Of a DNA stretch of 52,963 bases, positions 42,006-52,600 are shown piece by piece (the first letter of the stretch is position 1; each line of letters begins with the position of its first letter). The position numbers were made by a program, and so were the translations under genes. The notes beneath the pieces are model-generated. The model was not told the origin of the DNA, searched no databases, and saw only the letters and a list, made by a program, of their open reading frames with translations. This stretch comes from an uncultured Lentisphaerota bacterium (GTDB lineage Bacteria; Verrucomicrobiota; Kiritimatiellia; CAIQIC01). Location: the NCBI GenBank assembly GCA_903912445.1, contig CAIWHP010000223.1, positions 1 to 52,963 of the forward strand, written 5' to 3'.

Positions 42006-45000
42006 ATGAAGAGGTTGATGATGTCGTGGCTGGTGTTGGCGCTCGGCGGGGCTTGCGGAGCCCGCGCGGATTCGATAACGAATACAGCATCGTGGGGCAC
42101 CAACTCGACCGACTGGTCAAGCGTGCGGTCGCTGCCCAAGTTCAACCCCACGCTGGGGACACTGACCCAGGTTGTCTTCATGGTCCATTCGGACATGGAC
42201 ACAACCATCATCGCGGGCTCAACGAATAACGCGGGCAACACGGGTACGGTGTGGACCACGTTTAAGTTATACATCGACGACCCGGCGGGCCTGCTGACTG
42301 CACCACAGATCAATGTAAATTTTCCGGGCTCTTATCCGGCCGGTGGCTTCAAATTCCGCCTGGCTCCGAACACGTTCACAAACTCGGAGTTATTTACCGC
42401 ATCTAAGGATTACAGCCAAACCTATGAGACCGGTTCGCCCGTGCTCGCAGAATTCAGCGGCTTCGGGATGCTGGACCTTAGCGGCCACACCCTGACCGGG
42501 ACGTTAGGGACATGGAACGGCGGCAATGCGACGGCCGGACAAACCACCCACGCCAGCGCGCGCGTGCTGGTCATCTATAACTACGCGCAGACTCCTCCCA
42601 AACACTCGACACTGACTCTGACCAAGCGTGCCTTGCCGGTCACAACTTATCCGAGTTCTTGGACCATCCCTATCTCCAAGGGCGAGCAGTTTGTCAGCGG
42701 CGATTATTGGTTGCGCTTGGAATACGGCCTGCCCAGCTTTGACGTCTGGGGGCCCGGCAATCTCAAGTCCGATGTGACCTTGGACGGGAAATGGCATCAT
42801 GTGGTCGGGCGCTTTACACGCGGCCCTAACCCTTGGGGGCCGCACACCTCGGAGATTTTGGTGGACGGCGTGGTGGTGGCCACGCGCTCGGCTACGGGCA
42901 TACCGCAACCGTCAACGGCCTCTTTAATGCTGGGGGCCTATCTCGGCACCAGTTATTTCTATGCCGGCTTGATGGATGAGGTCCGGCTCTCCCATGTGGC
43001 GCGGAGCGATGCCTGGCTGCGCACCACCTATGCGCAGCAGCAACAGGCCGGTACGTTCCTGGCCTTCGGTCCTGAGGAAGCCAGCGCGGTGCCGGGGTAT
43101 GCCCATCGTCGCGCGCTGACAATCAATGGGGCCATGGTGGCAGGAGCGCTGACCAACTTCCCCGTGCTTGTGAGCACGATTCAGGATTCGTTGCGGACGG
43201 GTGTGCTTTCCGGCACCGGTGCGGACATCGTTTTCTCCGGCGCCGGTGGCGAGTTGCTGGCGCACGAGGTTGAGTTGTTCCGCCAACAGGCGGGCCGTCT
43301 GGTCGCCTGGGTCAGCCTGCCCAGTCTGGCCGCGGGTGTCTCCACCCAGTTCTATATCAACTACGGCAATCCGGCCCCGGCCGCGCCGCCCTATCCTGCC
43401 ACGACGGTGTGGGATGCCGGTTTCGGGATGGTGCAGCATCTGGCGGTGAGTTCCAACGTGGTTTTGGATTCCACGAGCAACTCCAATGTGGGTACCGTGC
43501 ACGGCGCGCACCAGTCCGTCTATGGTTCAGCCGACGGCGCCTATGAATTCAATGGCGTCAATCAATACATCGAGGTCCCCAACAGTCCCAGCGTGCAACT
43601 CAACACCACCGACTTTACCGTGGAGAGCTGGTTCTGCCGCAAGTCCGTCAATGCGGACGCGCTGTTTGAAGTGACCATCGCCAATGCCGGCCCCGATACG
43701 GCCGTGAATCTCTCCCTCCTTGATCAGCTGGCCCCGAATTTCTCCCTGGTTCAGGCTGAAGCGTCGCAAGGCGTCTACACCGCCCCCACCGGCCTCTGGC
43801 AGGTCGGTGACCTGCTGGCTGGCGGATCAGCCACGTTGCAGCTCGCGGTCGATCTGATCAACGGCAGCGGCCCCTTGACCAACACGGTCACGGTGGCCTC
43901 CTGCAATTCCTTGGATCAGGACGGCATCCATTACGCTGGCTATAATCTGCAGGCCTCAGCGTGGGCTAGCGTGTCCAGCAACGGGGTTACGCCTCCTCCC
44001 GTCATCCTCGAGCGACCAGATTTTGCCGTCACGGCCATCACGCTCACGCCCGCGACGTTGACCAGCGGCTGCGTCTTCTCGGCGACGGTGACCGTGGTCA
44101 ATCAAGGCCTCGCCGCCGGCAATGCCGGAGTGCTGCGGCTCTGGAGGAATCATTTGGCCGCCGCGACAAACAGCGAGACGGGCGATGCGCAGCAGGCGTT
44201 GGGTACGCTGGCTGCCGGGGCTAGTGTCAATATAGTCTTCAGCGGCTTGACGGCCGCTATCGTGGATGGGACGTATAATGTGCGTGCTTTTGTGGACGCC
44301 GACAATGGCACGGTGGAGCAGAGCGAAGGCAACAACCAGAGGACCAGTACCTACACCCTGTCCTCTTCGGGAGGGGGCAGCGGCTCGGACCCTGTTGAGA
44401 AGCCGGACTTCGTCATCAGCGCGCTCACGACAACGCCGGCGGTTCTCAGCAACGGTTGCGCGTTCACGGCGACGGTGACGGTCCTGAACCAAGGCCCCGC
44501 GGCCGGCAACGCCGGCGCGCTGCGCTTCTGGCTGAACCACCTGACAGCGGCCGCCGTTGGCGAAGCGGGCGATGCCGTGCAATCGGCGGGTACGCTGGCT
44601 GCCGGGGCGAGCACCAATATAGTGTTCAGCGGACTGACGGCAGCTGCCGTGGCCGGGACGTATAATGTGCGTGCCTTTGTGGACGCCGACAATGACACGG
44701 TGGAGCAGAGCGAAGGCAACAACCAGAAGACGCTGACCTACACGCTGTCCGCTCCGCCGGGTGGTGGTGGCTCAGGTTATGTCGAGAAACCGGATTTCGT
44801 CGTCAGCGCGCTCTCGATAACGCCGGCGACCCTCAGCAACGGGTGCACCTTCACGGCGACGGTGACGGTGCTCAACCAAGGGCTTGCGGCGGGCAATGCC
44901 GGTGTGCTGCGGCTCTGGAAGAATCACTTCGCGGCGGCCAGCGCTGGCGAGGCCGGTGATTGCGCCCAAGCGGCTGGCTCGCTGGCTGTGGGTGCGAGCG

Positions 45001-45566
45001 CCACCCTGACCTTCACAGGGCTCGTCGCACCTAACGCCGCTGGCACCTATAACCTGCGTGCTTTTGCGGACGCGGACAATGCTTCGGTTGAGCAGAGCGA
45101 GGGCAACAACCAGAAGACATTGACGTATGCCCTTGCCGCGGCAAGCAGCGGCAGCGGAAGTGGCAGCGGTAGCGGAAGTGGCAGCGATGGCGGCGGGTCA
45201 GTCTATGTTGAGAAGCCGGACTTCATTGTCTCTGACATCAGCTTTGCTCCAGGGACGCTGACACCGGGTGGCACCTTCACAGCCTATGTGACGGTGGCCA
45301 ACAATGGACCGGTCGCCGGCAATGCAGGTTCACTGGATATTTATCTGGACCGCCTCGCCGTTGCCCCGGCTGGTACGGTGGGCGATGCCAACCAAACGGT
45401 GGGCGCGCTCGCGGCGGGCGAAACGAAGATCATCACCTTCACCGGCCTGACTGCGCCGTCCGCCCGCGGCACGCACACCTTCCGTGCGTTCATTGACAGC
45501 CAGGGTGCGGTCGCCGAACAGAGCGAAGGCAACAACCAGAAGACCCGCACCTACGGCTTCTATTGA
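42006..45566 (+). CDS. Chimeric secreted protein: choice-of-anchor-E-like domain plus LamG/DUF2341/CARDB C-terminus
   Basis: This 1186-residue exported protein has a signal peptide ending at GACGARA. Its domain of about residues 21-195 is homologous to the neighbouring PEP-CTERM protein (SLPKFNPTLGTLTQVVFMVHSD). At VLVIYNYAQTPP, where the neighbour continues into its PEP-CTERM signal, this protein switches to LTLTKRALPVTTYP and then follows the giant adhesin's C-terminal block. That block holds LamG C-half (209-361), DUF2341 (362-462), LamG N-half (464-550), DUF11 remainder (552-651), three CARDB modules, a Ser/Gly linker and a last CARDB ending RTYGFY. The PEP-CTERM anchor is thus absent. 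The ATG follows ACGGAGGACGAGC. Function is unknown; surface binding is a reasonable guess. Confidence 0.9.
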   Translation: MKRLMMSWLVLALGGACGARADSITNTASWGTNSTDWSSVRSLPKFNPTLGTLTQVVFMVHSDMDTTIIAGSTNNAGNTGTVWTTFKLYIDDPAGLLTAPQINVNFPGSYPAGGFKFRLAPNTFTNSELFTASKDYSQTYETGSPVLAEFSGFGMLDLSGHTLTGTLGTWNGGNATAGQTTHASARVLVIYNYAQTPPKHSTLTLTKRALPVTTYPSSWTIPISKGEQFVSGDYWLRLEYGLPSFDVWGPGNLKSDVTLDGKWHHVVGRFTRGPNPWGPHTSEILVDGVVVATRSATGIPQPSTASLMLGAYLGTSYFYAGLMDEVRLSHVARSDAWLRTTYAQQQQAGTFLAFGPEEASAVPGYAHRRALTINGAMVAGALTNFPVLVSTIQDSLRTGVLSGTGADIVFSGAGGELLAHEVELFRQQAGRLVAWVSLPSLAAGVSTQFYINYGNPAPAAPPYPATTVWDAGFGMVQHLAVSSNVVLDSTSNSNVGTVHGAHQSVYGSADGAYEFNGVNQYIEVPNSPSVQLNTTDFTVESWFCRKSVNADALFEVTIANAGPDTAVNLSLLDQLAPNFSLVQAEASQGVYTAPTGLWQVGDLLAGGSATLQLAVDLINGSGPLTNTVTVASCNSLDQDGIHYAGYNLQASAWASVSSNGVTPPPVILERPDFAVTAITLTPATLTSGCVFSATVTVVNQGLAAGNAGVLRLWRNHLAAATNSETGDAQQALGTLAAGASVNIVFSGLTAAIVDGTYNVRAFVDADNGTVEQSEGNNQRTSTYTLSSSGGGSGSDPVEKPDFVISALTTTPAVLSNGCAFTATVTVLNQGPAAGNAGALRFWLNHLTAAAVGEAGDAVQSAGTLAAGASTNIVFSGLTAAAVAGTYNVRAFVDADNDTVEQSEGNNQKTLTYTLSAPPGGGGSGYVEKPDFVVSALSITPATLSNGCTFTATVTVLNQGLAAGNAGVLRLWKNHFAAASAGEAGDCAQAAGSLAVGASATLTFTGLVAPNAAGTYNLRAFADADNASVEQSEGNNQKTLTYALAAASSGSGSGSGSGSGSDGGGSVYVEKPDFIVSDISFAPGTLTPGGTFTAYVTVANNGPVAGNAGSLDIYLDRLAVAPAGTVGDANQTVGALAAGETKIITFTGLTAPSARGTHTFRAFIDSQGAVAEQSEGNNQKTRTYGFY
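42612..45566 (+). repeat. Shared C-terminal module block, copy B
   Basis: The counterpart of 38134-40703 with one additional CARDB module. Long runs of near-identical DNA are visible, for example around 42935-42990 versus 38455-38515. Confidence 0.85.
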
Positions 45567-45590
45567 TCCGGACCGCGTGTTGAGCGGTGG

Positions 45591-45628
45591 TGACGAATGA
45601 CGCTTCTGTTAGCGTCATTCGTCATTTT
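45591..45628 (+). terminator. Rho-independent terminator of the chimeric gene
   Basis: TGACGAATGACGC (45591-45603) and GCGTCATTCGTCA (45612-45624) form a perfect 13-bp stem with an 8-base loop, followed by TTTT. It lies 25 bp after the stop codon. Confidence 0.9.
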
Positions 45629-45663
45629 AGTGTATGATGAAAGTTCAAGTCGTGAGGATCGTA

Positions 45664-46632
45664 ATGTCCAGAGCGGAAGTTTTGATCGGCCTCAGCTTGC
45701 TGTTGGTCGTGGCAGGCTGTTCACCCCGGGTGTCTCCGTCGCATGTGTCTGGCACTGCCTCCAAGGCGCCAAAGAGTCCCTCGGTCGTGAAGCCAGCCTC
45801 GGCCAAGACCAGCGGTGCTACCCGACCTGCGGCGAAAGCAGAACCCTCGGCGGCGCCTGCCGTTGCGGCGATAAGCAATGCCGCGGATGAGGAGCGCCCG
45901 CACTCCGTGCGAGCCGCGATGAATGCCATCCGCCGGGCCACAACGGAAACCGAGCGCCGGCGTGCGGTAACCGCCTTCATCAGCAATGGCAGTTTCATGG
46001 CCAACAGCCCTATATCGCTGGAGGTGCTGCTTAGTACGCTGAAATTGGCGCCGGAACACGACATCGTGACGGCGGTCCAGCAAGTTCTGGGGCAGGCCCC
46101 GGACACCGCGGTGCCGTTCATGGCCGCCCTGCTCTACCTCGACGCAACGACCATGGAAGAGCGTGAGCGGCTGCTGGGCGTCATTCGTCATGCACAAACG
46201 CCTTCGGCCGTATCCATGCTGACAGGCCTTGCTGATGCTGCTGCCGGCCAATACGCCGAGCCGCTCGCGCTGGCGGCCATTGATACGCTCGGCGTCATCG
46301 GTTCGCCGGTGGCGGTGCGCGATCTGGAGGGCCGCATCGAAACCGGAACGGCGCAAGGCCACAACGTACAGCCCTTGGTAAATGCGCTCTCGCGAACCGC
46401 CAATCCTGCTGCCTATGAGCTGCTCGCGGCGGCGGCGCGCGGCGATGGTACGGCCAGCCCGGAGGTGCGCCTGGCCGCCTTGAACGCCTTGGGACATTAT
46501 CCTACCGTCGAGGCGCGCGCGGCGCTGAATCAAATCATCACGCAGGAAGCCGATGCCAGCCTGCTGGCCGCTGCGCAAAAAGCCCTTAAGCGCGCCAGCT
46601 TGGACATCCCCGACGACCTTGGTAACCCATAG
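45664..46632 (+). CDS. Lipoprotein with HEAT-like repeats
   Basis: This 322-residue protein starts MSRAEVLIGLSLLLVVAGCSP, a lipoprotein signal with a lipobox (VAGC). An Ala/Pro/Ser/Lys-rich linker (about 20-75) follows, then helical pairs that look like HEAT or PBS-type repeats: PLALAAIDTLGVIGSPVAVRDLEGRI and PEVRLAALNALGHYPTVEARAALNQI. The ATG at 45664 has GAGG six bases upstream and places the lipobox at the usual distance; in-frame ATGs at 45634 and 45637 would lengthen the N-terminus. HEAT repeats usually bind proteins. The gene lies six bases upstream of the NHL/cyclophilin giant and is probably co-transcribed with it. Confidence 0.8.
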   Translation: MSRAEVLIGLSLLLVVAGCSPRVSPSHVSGTASKAPKSPSVVKPASAKTSGATRPAAKAEPSAAPAVAAISNAADEERPHSVRAAMNAIRRATTETERRRAVTAFISNGSFMANSPISLEVLLSTLKLAPEHDIVTAVQQVLGQAPDTAVPFMAALLYLDATTMEERERLLGVIRHAQTPSAVSMLTGLADAAAGQYAEPLALAAIDTLGVIGSPVAVRDLEGRIETGTAQGHNVQPLVNALSRTANPAAYELLAAAARGDGTASPEVRLAALNALGHYPTVEARAALNQIITQEADASLLAAAQKALKRASLDIPDDLGNP

Positions 46633-46637
46633 AATCC

Positions 46638-49600
46638 ATGAACATGAAGAGATTTTCCCAGCCTGTAGCTTGGTGGTGGCAGCGCGCACGCGGCGATGTG
46701 TGTGCCGGCACCGTCAGGATTTTCCAAGCCTTGGAAAAAGCCACCCGGCGGGGTTCCAAGCCTTGGAACCCCCGTGTGCGGGCGGCGTGCTTTGCGGCGT
46801 TGCTGGCGAGTGGCCTGCTGCTGCCCGGCGCGGCCCAAGCTGCGCTTGACTACGCCTTCACGAACCTGGCGGGCATGGCCGGCACCTCCGGCACCAACGA
46901 CGGCACCGGCGTGGCCGCGCAATTTAGGCAGCCGGGCGGCGTGGCGGTGGATGGCAGCGGCACGGTTTATGTCGCCGATTCGGGGAACGGTACGATCCGC
47001 GCGATCACACCAGACGGCGTGGTGACCACGTTGGCGGGTATGGCCGGTGCCCCCGGCACCAACGACGGCACCGGCGCGGCGGCGCGCTTCAGTTTCCCTC
47101 AGGGTTTGGCGCTGGACAACAATGTCAACCTGTTGGTGGCCGATACCGGCAACAGCACCATCCGGAGGGTCACGCCGGCGGGCGAAGTGACCACGTTGGC
47201 GGGCACTCCGGGCACGACGGGCACGAATGACGGCAACGGTTTGGCGGCGCAATTTTTTTACCCCTGCGCCGTGACCGTGGATGGTGCCGGCAATGTCTTT
47301 GTGGCGGATACCGGCAGCCATACCATCCGGAAGATTACGCCGGCACGTGACGTGACCACCATCGCCGGTCAGCCTGGCGTGAGCGGGCGCACGGATGGGC
47401 TGGGAAACCTCGCACGGTTTTCTGCCCCGTCCGGCATCGTCGCTGATCGCGTCGGCAACCTCCTTGTATCGGATACCGACAACTCCCTAATCCGCTCAAT
47501 TGATCCCGCTGGCAACGTGGGCACGTTCGCGGGATCATCAGAGCCCGGCAGCCTCGATGGCCGCGGGGCCGCGGCGAGTTTTTCACAGCCCTATGGCCTC
47601 GCCCGGGACGGCGCAGGAAATATCTATGTGGCCGATACCGGCAACAGCGCCGTCCGCCGGATCAGCCCGGTGGCGGATGTGACGACGCCTCCAGGCGCGA
47701 CCAACCAGGTTGGGCAGGCGGTGGCCGTGGACACGGCCGGCAATGTGCTCATGGCCGACAACAGTCATCATGTCATCCGTCAGGGCGTCCTGACGGGTGG
47801 CGCCTTGCTGATCGTTCAGGCCAATGTAGCGATGGGCGGCACGGTCAACGGCAGCGGCCTCTACCCGCTCGGTTCGAATGTGCTGATGACGGCCACAGCC
47901 TCCAACGCCTGGGTCTTCTTCGCTTGGAATGACAGTGTGACCAACAACCCGCGCACGGTCACCGTTTCCTCCGGCGGGGCGACGTACACGGCGCAGTTCA
48001 TTCCGCTGGGCACGGTGACGGTGCTGGCGAATCCGGGCAACGGGGGGAGCGCGATCGGTGGCGGCCAGTACATCATGGGCTCCAACGCCATGATCACGGC
48101 AACGGCCTCGAACAACTGGCAGTTCCTTAACTGGAACGGCAGCATCACGAACAATCCGTGGGGGTTCATGGTGGTCTCTGCAAGCATGATCTACACCGCG
48201 AATTTCGCGGCGGTGGCGGCCATCCATGTGGACGTCAACACCAATGTGGGCGGCTCCGTCACGGGCGGCGGTGTCTTCATCGTGGGCAGTAACAATGTGC
48301 TGACGGCGACGGCGTCGAACGGTTGGCAGTTCATCCAATGGAGCGATGGGTCGACGAACAATCCGCGTACGGTGGTGGTAGGCGCCGGCGGGGCGACCTA
48401 CACGGCGCAGTTCATCCCGGAGGGAGCCCTGCTCGCCCCGAGCCTCACGGTATCCAATATCAGCATGATCGCTGGCCACACGTTCGCCCTGCCGCTCGAC
48501 GGCAGCGACCAGTTCGGGCTGCCGCTGACCTATTCCGTTGTGTCCAACAGCATGGCCGGCTTGACAACCGCGCTCGCGCCGACCAACCGCACCCTGAACC
48601 TCAACGTCAGCGTCACCTCGGTCTCCATCCAGACCAACCTTGATGAAACCTATACCACCAACACCACGGCGGTCACAGGCGATCTGATGCTGGAATTGTT
48701 CGAGCACCTCACGCCCAAGACCACCGCGCACATCATCGGCCTGGCGAACAGCCACTTCTATGACGGCCTGACTTTCCACCGCGTCATCCAGAGCTTTATG
48801 GCGCAGGGCGGCGATCCGAGCGGCGATGGCAGCGGCGGCTCCGGCGTGACGATCGACGACGAGTTCGTGGCCGGCCTGACGTTCGCGGGCTTCGGCCAGT
48901 TCGCCCTGGCGAACTCCGGCTTCCATACCGCGGGCATCTTGGGCCGCGACAATAGCGATTCGCAGTTCTTCATCACCTCGCCAGATCTGGTCATGGGCAG
49001 CGGCGCCCCGTACCAGTCCTTGAATTATCGGTATACGATCTTCGGCCAATTGACCCACGGCTTTGATCTCCTGCGCCAGCTTCTGGCTACGCCGAAAGGT
49101 GCCAATGACCGCCCGCTGGATCCTGTCCTGATCAATTCGGCCACCGTCATCACCAACCGGCAGGCTGCCGTGCTCTATCTCAAGGCCGCCACCAACGCCA
49201 CCGGCACCGCGACCCTCACGGTGCAGGTCCAGAGCAGCAGCGGCTCCACCCAGGTGACGTTCCAGGTGGCTCTCGCGGCCAAGGCCGTCAATGATCCGCC
49301 CTTTTTCGCGCCGATGCCTGCCACCCTGGTGACCACCCAGAACGTGGCCGTCAGCTTCCCGTTCAGCGCGTGGGATGCCGACAACGATTTGCCGCAAATC
49401 CACGTATGGGATGCTGACACCGGTGGTGCGGTCAACAATGTTGATATCTTCACGAACAGCAGCACGATGACCTTGGTGCCTGTTTCCAATTTCACCGGCC
49501 GGGTAAACCTGCTGCTCGGAGTTTGGGATGGCAGCGACCATAATGGCGATCACATCAGCGGCGCGGCCGGCGATGTTCAAGAATTTGACGCGCAGCGTAT

Positions 49601-52600
49601 CTTGATCACCGTTATTCCGACGCAATATCAACTCACGGTGCTGGCCAATCCGGCGGCTGCGGGCAGCGCCGCGGGCGGCGGTTTCTATCCTGCCAACACG
49701 AACATCACCATCACGGCCCTGGCCTCCAATCACTGGCTGTTCACCAAGTGGAACGACAACAGCGTGGCCAACCCGCGGACGGTCGTGATGCCGGCGTCGA
49801 ACGTCACTTATACGGCGACCTTCGTGCCTGCGGCGACGATCACGGCGGGTGTGAACATGCATGACGGGGGTTCGGTGACAGGCAGCGGAACCTTCGCTAT
49901 CGGCAGCACAAATTGGATCACGGTGACGGCGTCCAACGGGTGGCTGTTTACTGGCTGGCAGGATGGCCTGACCAATAATCCGCGCAAGATTGTGGTTGCC
50001 GGCGATGCGAGCTATACCGCCAGCTTTGCGCCCGCCGCTTTGATCACTGGTCAACCCCTGCCTACAGCGGGTGGCAGTGTGACAGGCAGCGGATGGTATG
50101 CCATCGGCAGCAACGCCGTCCTGACGGCGGTGGCGAGCAACGGCTGGGGGTTCATCGGGTGGCTGGATGGCGTGACGAATAACCCGCGGACGGTGGTGGT
50201 GCCGGCCGGGGGGACCAACCTGACGGCGCTGTTCAACGCGAACCTGCTGCTGCCGGCGAACGGCGGACAGCTGACGAATTACACCTCGCAGTACAATGCG
50301 ACGCTGGGTGCGGCGAAGCTGACGGACGGCACCAAGGGCGCGGCCGGCTTCTGGTGCAGCGCGGCCGGCCCGGGGACACAGACCTTTGTCTATGCGTTCA
50401 GCGGCGGCTCCAACGCAACGCTGAACCAAGCGGTGCTGTGGAACTACAGCGAGGCGGGCGGCACCTACTACAGCAGGAACTTCGAGCTGTTGACTTCGCC
50501 CAATGGCACGGATTACCTGCCGTTGACCAATGGGACGCTGAGCGCGAGTGCCGGGGCGCTGTCGCTGAACCTCGGCGGCGTGGTGGCCAAGACGCTCAAG
50601 CTGGTGCTCAAGAGCGGCCATAACGCCAGCTATTGGGAACTGGGCGAGTTCGAGGCCTTTGGCATACCGGGCGGCGTGCTGAACCTGACGGCGACCGTGG
50701 CCGTCGCCGCGAGCCCGCTGCTTGGCGGATCGGCGAGCGGGGGCGGGAACTACCTGGTCGGCACCAACATCCAGCTAGCGGCGACGGCGAGCAACGGCTG
50801 GCTGTTCACGGGTTGGACCGGCGGGGCGACGGACAACCCGTGGACGGTGACGGTGCCATTCGGCGGGGCGGCCTACACGGCGAACTTTGAATCCATACCC
50901 TACACATACACGACCAATGATGGCGTGATCACCATCACAGAATATACCGGGACCAACGGCACGGTGGCCATTCCTGATACGATCAATGGCCTGCCGGTCA
51001 CCAGCATCGGGGCCGGGACGTTCGAATGGTGCTCCACCATGACTGGCGTCACGATCCCCAGCAGCGTCACCAGCATTGGGGACAGGGCGTTCCAATGGTG
51101 CGACAGCCTGGTAGACGTAACGATCCCCAGCAGCGTCACCAACATCGGCGTCGAGGCGTTCCGTTCCTGTACCAGCCTGAGCGCGATCACGGTGGCTGCG
51201 TCCAACTCCGTCTATTGTAGTGTGGGCGGGGTTTTGTTCAACAAGAGTCAGACCACGCTCATCCAATGTCCGGGGGGCAAAACCGGCAGTTATACGATCC
51301 CCAGCAGCGTCACCAATATCGGGATCAGTGCCTTCGCCGACTGCAGCAGCCTGACTAGCGTCATAATTCCCGTCAGTGTCACCAGCATCGGAGACGGGGC
51401 TCTCGCTGGCTGCTCAAGCCTGACGGCAATTACGGTGGATACTCTCAACCCGATCTATAGCAGTGTGGCAGGGGTTCTCTTCAGCAAGAGCCCGCTCACA
51501 CTCGTCCAATGTCCGGGTGGCAAAGCGGGCGGTTACGGGATCCCCGCCGGTGTCGTCAGCATCGGCGTTACTGCGTTTTCTGGCTGCTTCAGTCTGACCA
51601 GCGTCACGATCCCCAACAGTGTCATCAACATTGGGAGCAATGCATTCTTTACTTGCTGGAGCCTGACCAGCGTGACGATCCCCAACAGCGTTATCAACAT
51701 TGGGTATGGGGCGTTTTCTTTCTGCTCTGATCTGGTCAGTATTACGATCCCCAACAGCGTCACCAACCTTGGGGCTGGGGCGTTTTCTTTCTGCTCTGGC
51801 CTGGTCAGTATTACGATCCCCGACAGCGTCACGGAAATCGGAGACCAGCTATTTTTTGACTGCACCAGCCTGACCAACGTGACAATTCCCAACAGCGTCA
51901 CCAACATCGGCTTCGCAGCGTTTGACTACTGTTCGAGCCTGACCAGCATCACGATTCCTGCTAGTGTCGCTAATCTCGATTTGTCGGCATTCGCCAACTG
52001 TCCCAACCTGTCGAACGTTTATTTTCTTGGTAACGCTCCCACCCTGTGGGGCGCCCCGCTGTTCGATTCGCACGTGTTCGACGGAGATACGAACGCGACG
52101 GTCTATTACTTGCCGGGGACCACGGGCTGGATCGCGCCGTTTGGAGGTCGTCCGCTCGCCCCATGTGCCCTTGTGAACGTCACGGGCAACGTTGTTCAGG
52201 GTGGCAACGTGGCTGGCGGCGGCATCTATGCGGTCGGGAGCACGAACCCAGTGTCGGCGGTGGCGTCGGGTGGATGGGTATTCAGCGGTTGGAGTGATGG
52301 GCTGACAAATAACCCACGTTCCGTGGTGGTGCCCCTCGGGGGGACCAACCTGACGGCGCTGTTCAACGCGAACCTGCTGCTGCCCGCGAACGGCGGGCAG
52401 CTGATGAGCTTCACCTCGCAAAATAATTCCACCACATGGGGCGCGGCGCGGCTGACCGATGGTGTCAAGAATGGAGCCGGCGGCAGCTGGTGCAGCGCGC
52501 TCAGCCCGGGGACGCAGACGTTCGTCTACGCCTTCAGCGGCGGGTCCAACGCGACCTTGAACCAGGTGGTGCTGTGGAACTATGGGGAGGGCACTTACTA

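Noticed and set aside
38134-45566. A transposon or composite element carrying the shared module block
   Set aside because: No transposase, terminal inverted repeats or target duplications were seen. The similarity follows protein-domain boundaries and is better explained by gene recombination.
47583-50621. Long open frame of about 1000 codons on the minus strand
   Set aside because: It lies antisense to the continuous NHL/cyclophilin frame, has Arg/Gly/His-rich composition and no recognisable domain; it is a by-product of GC-rich codon use.
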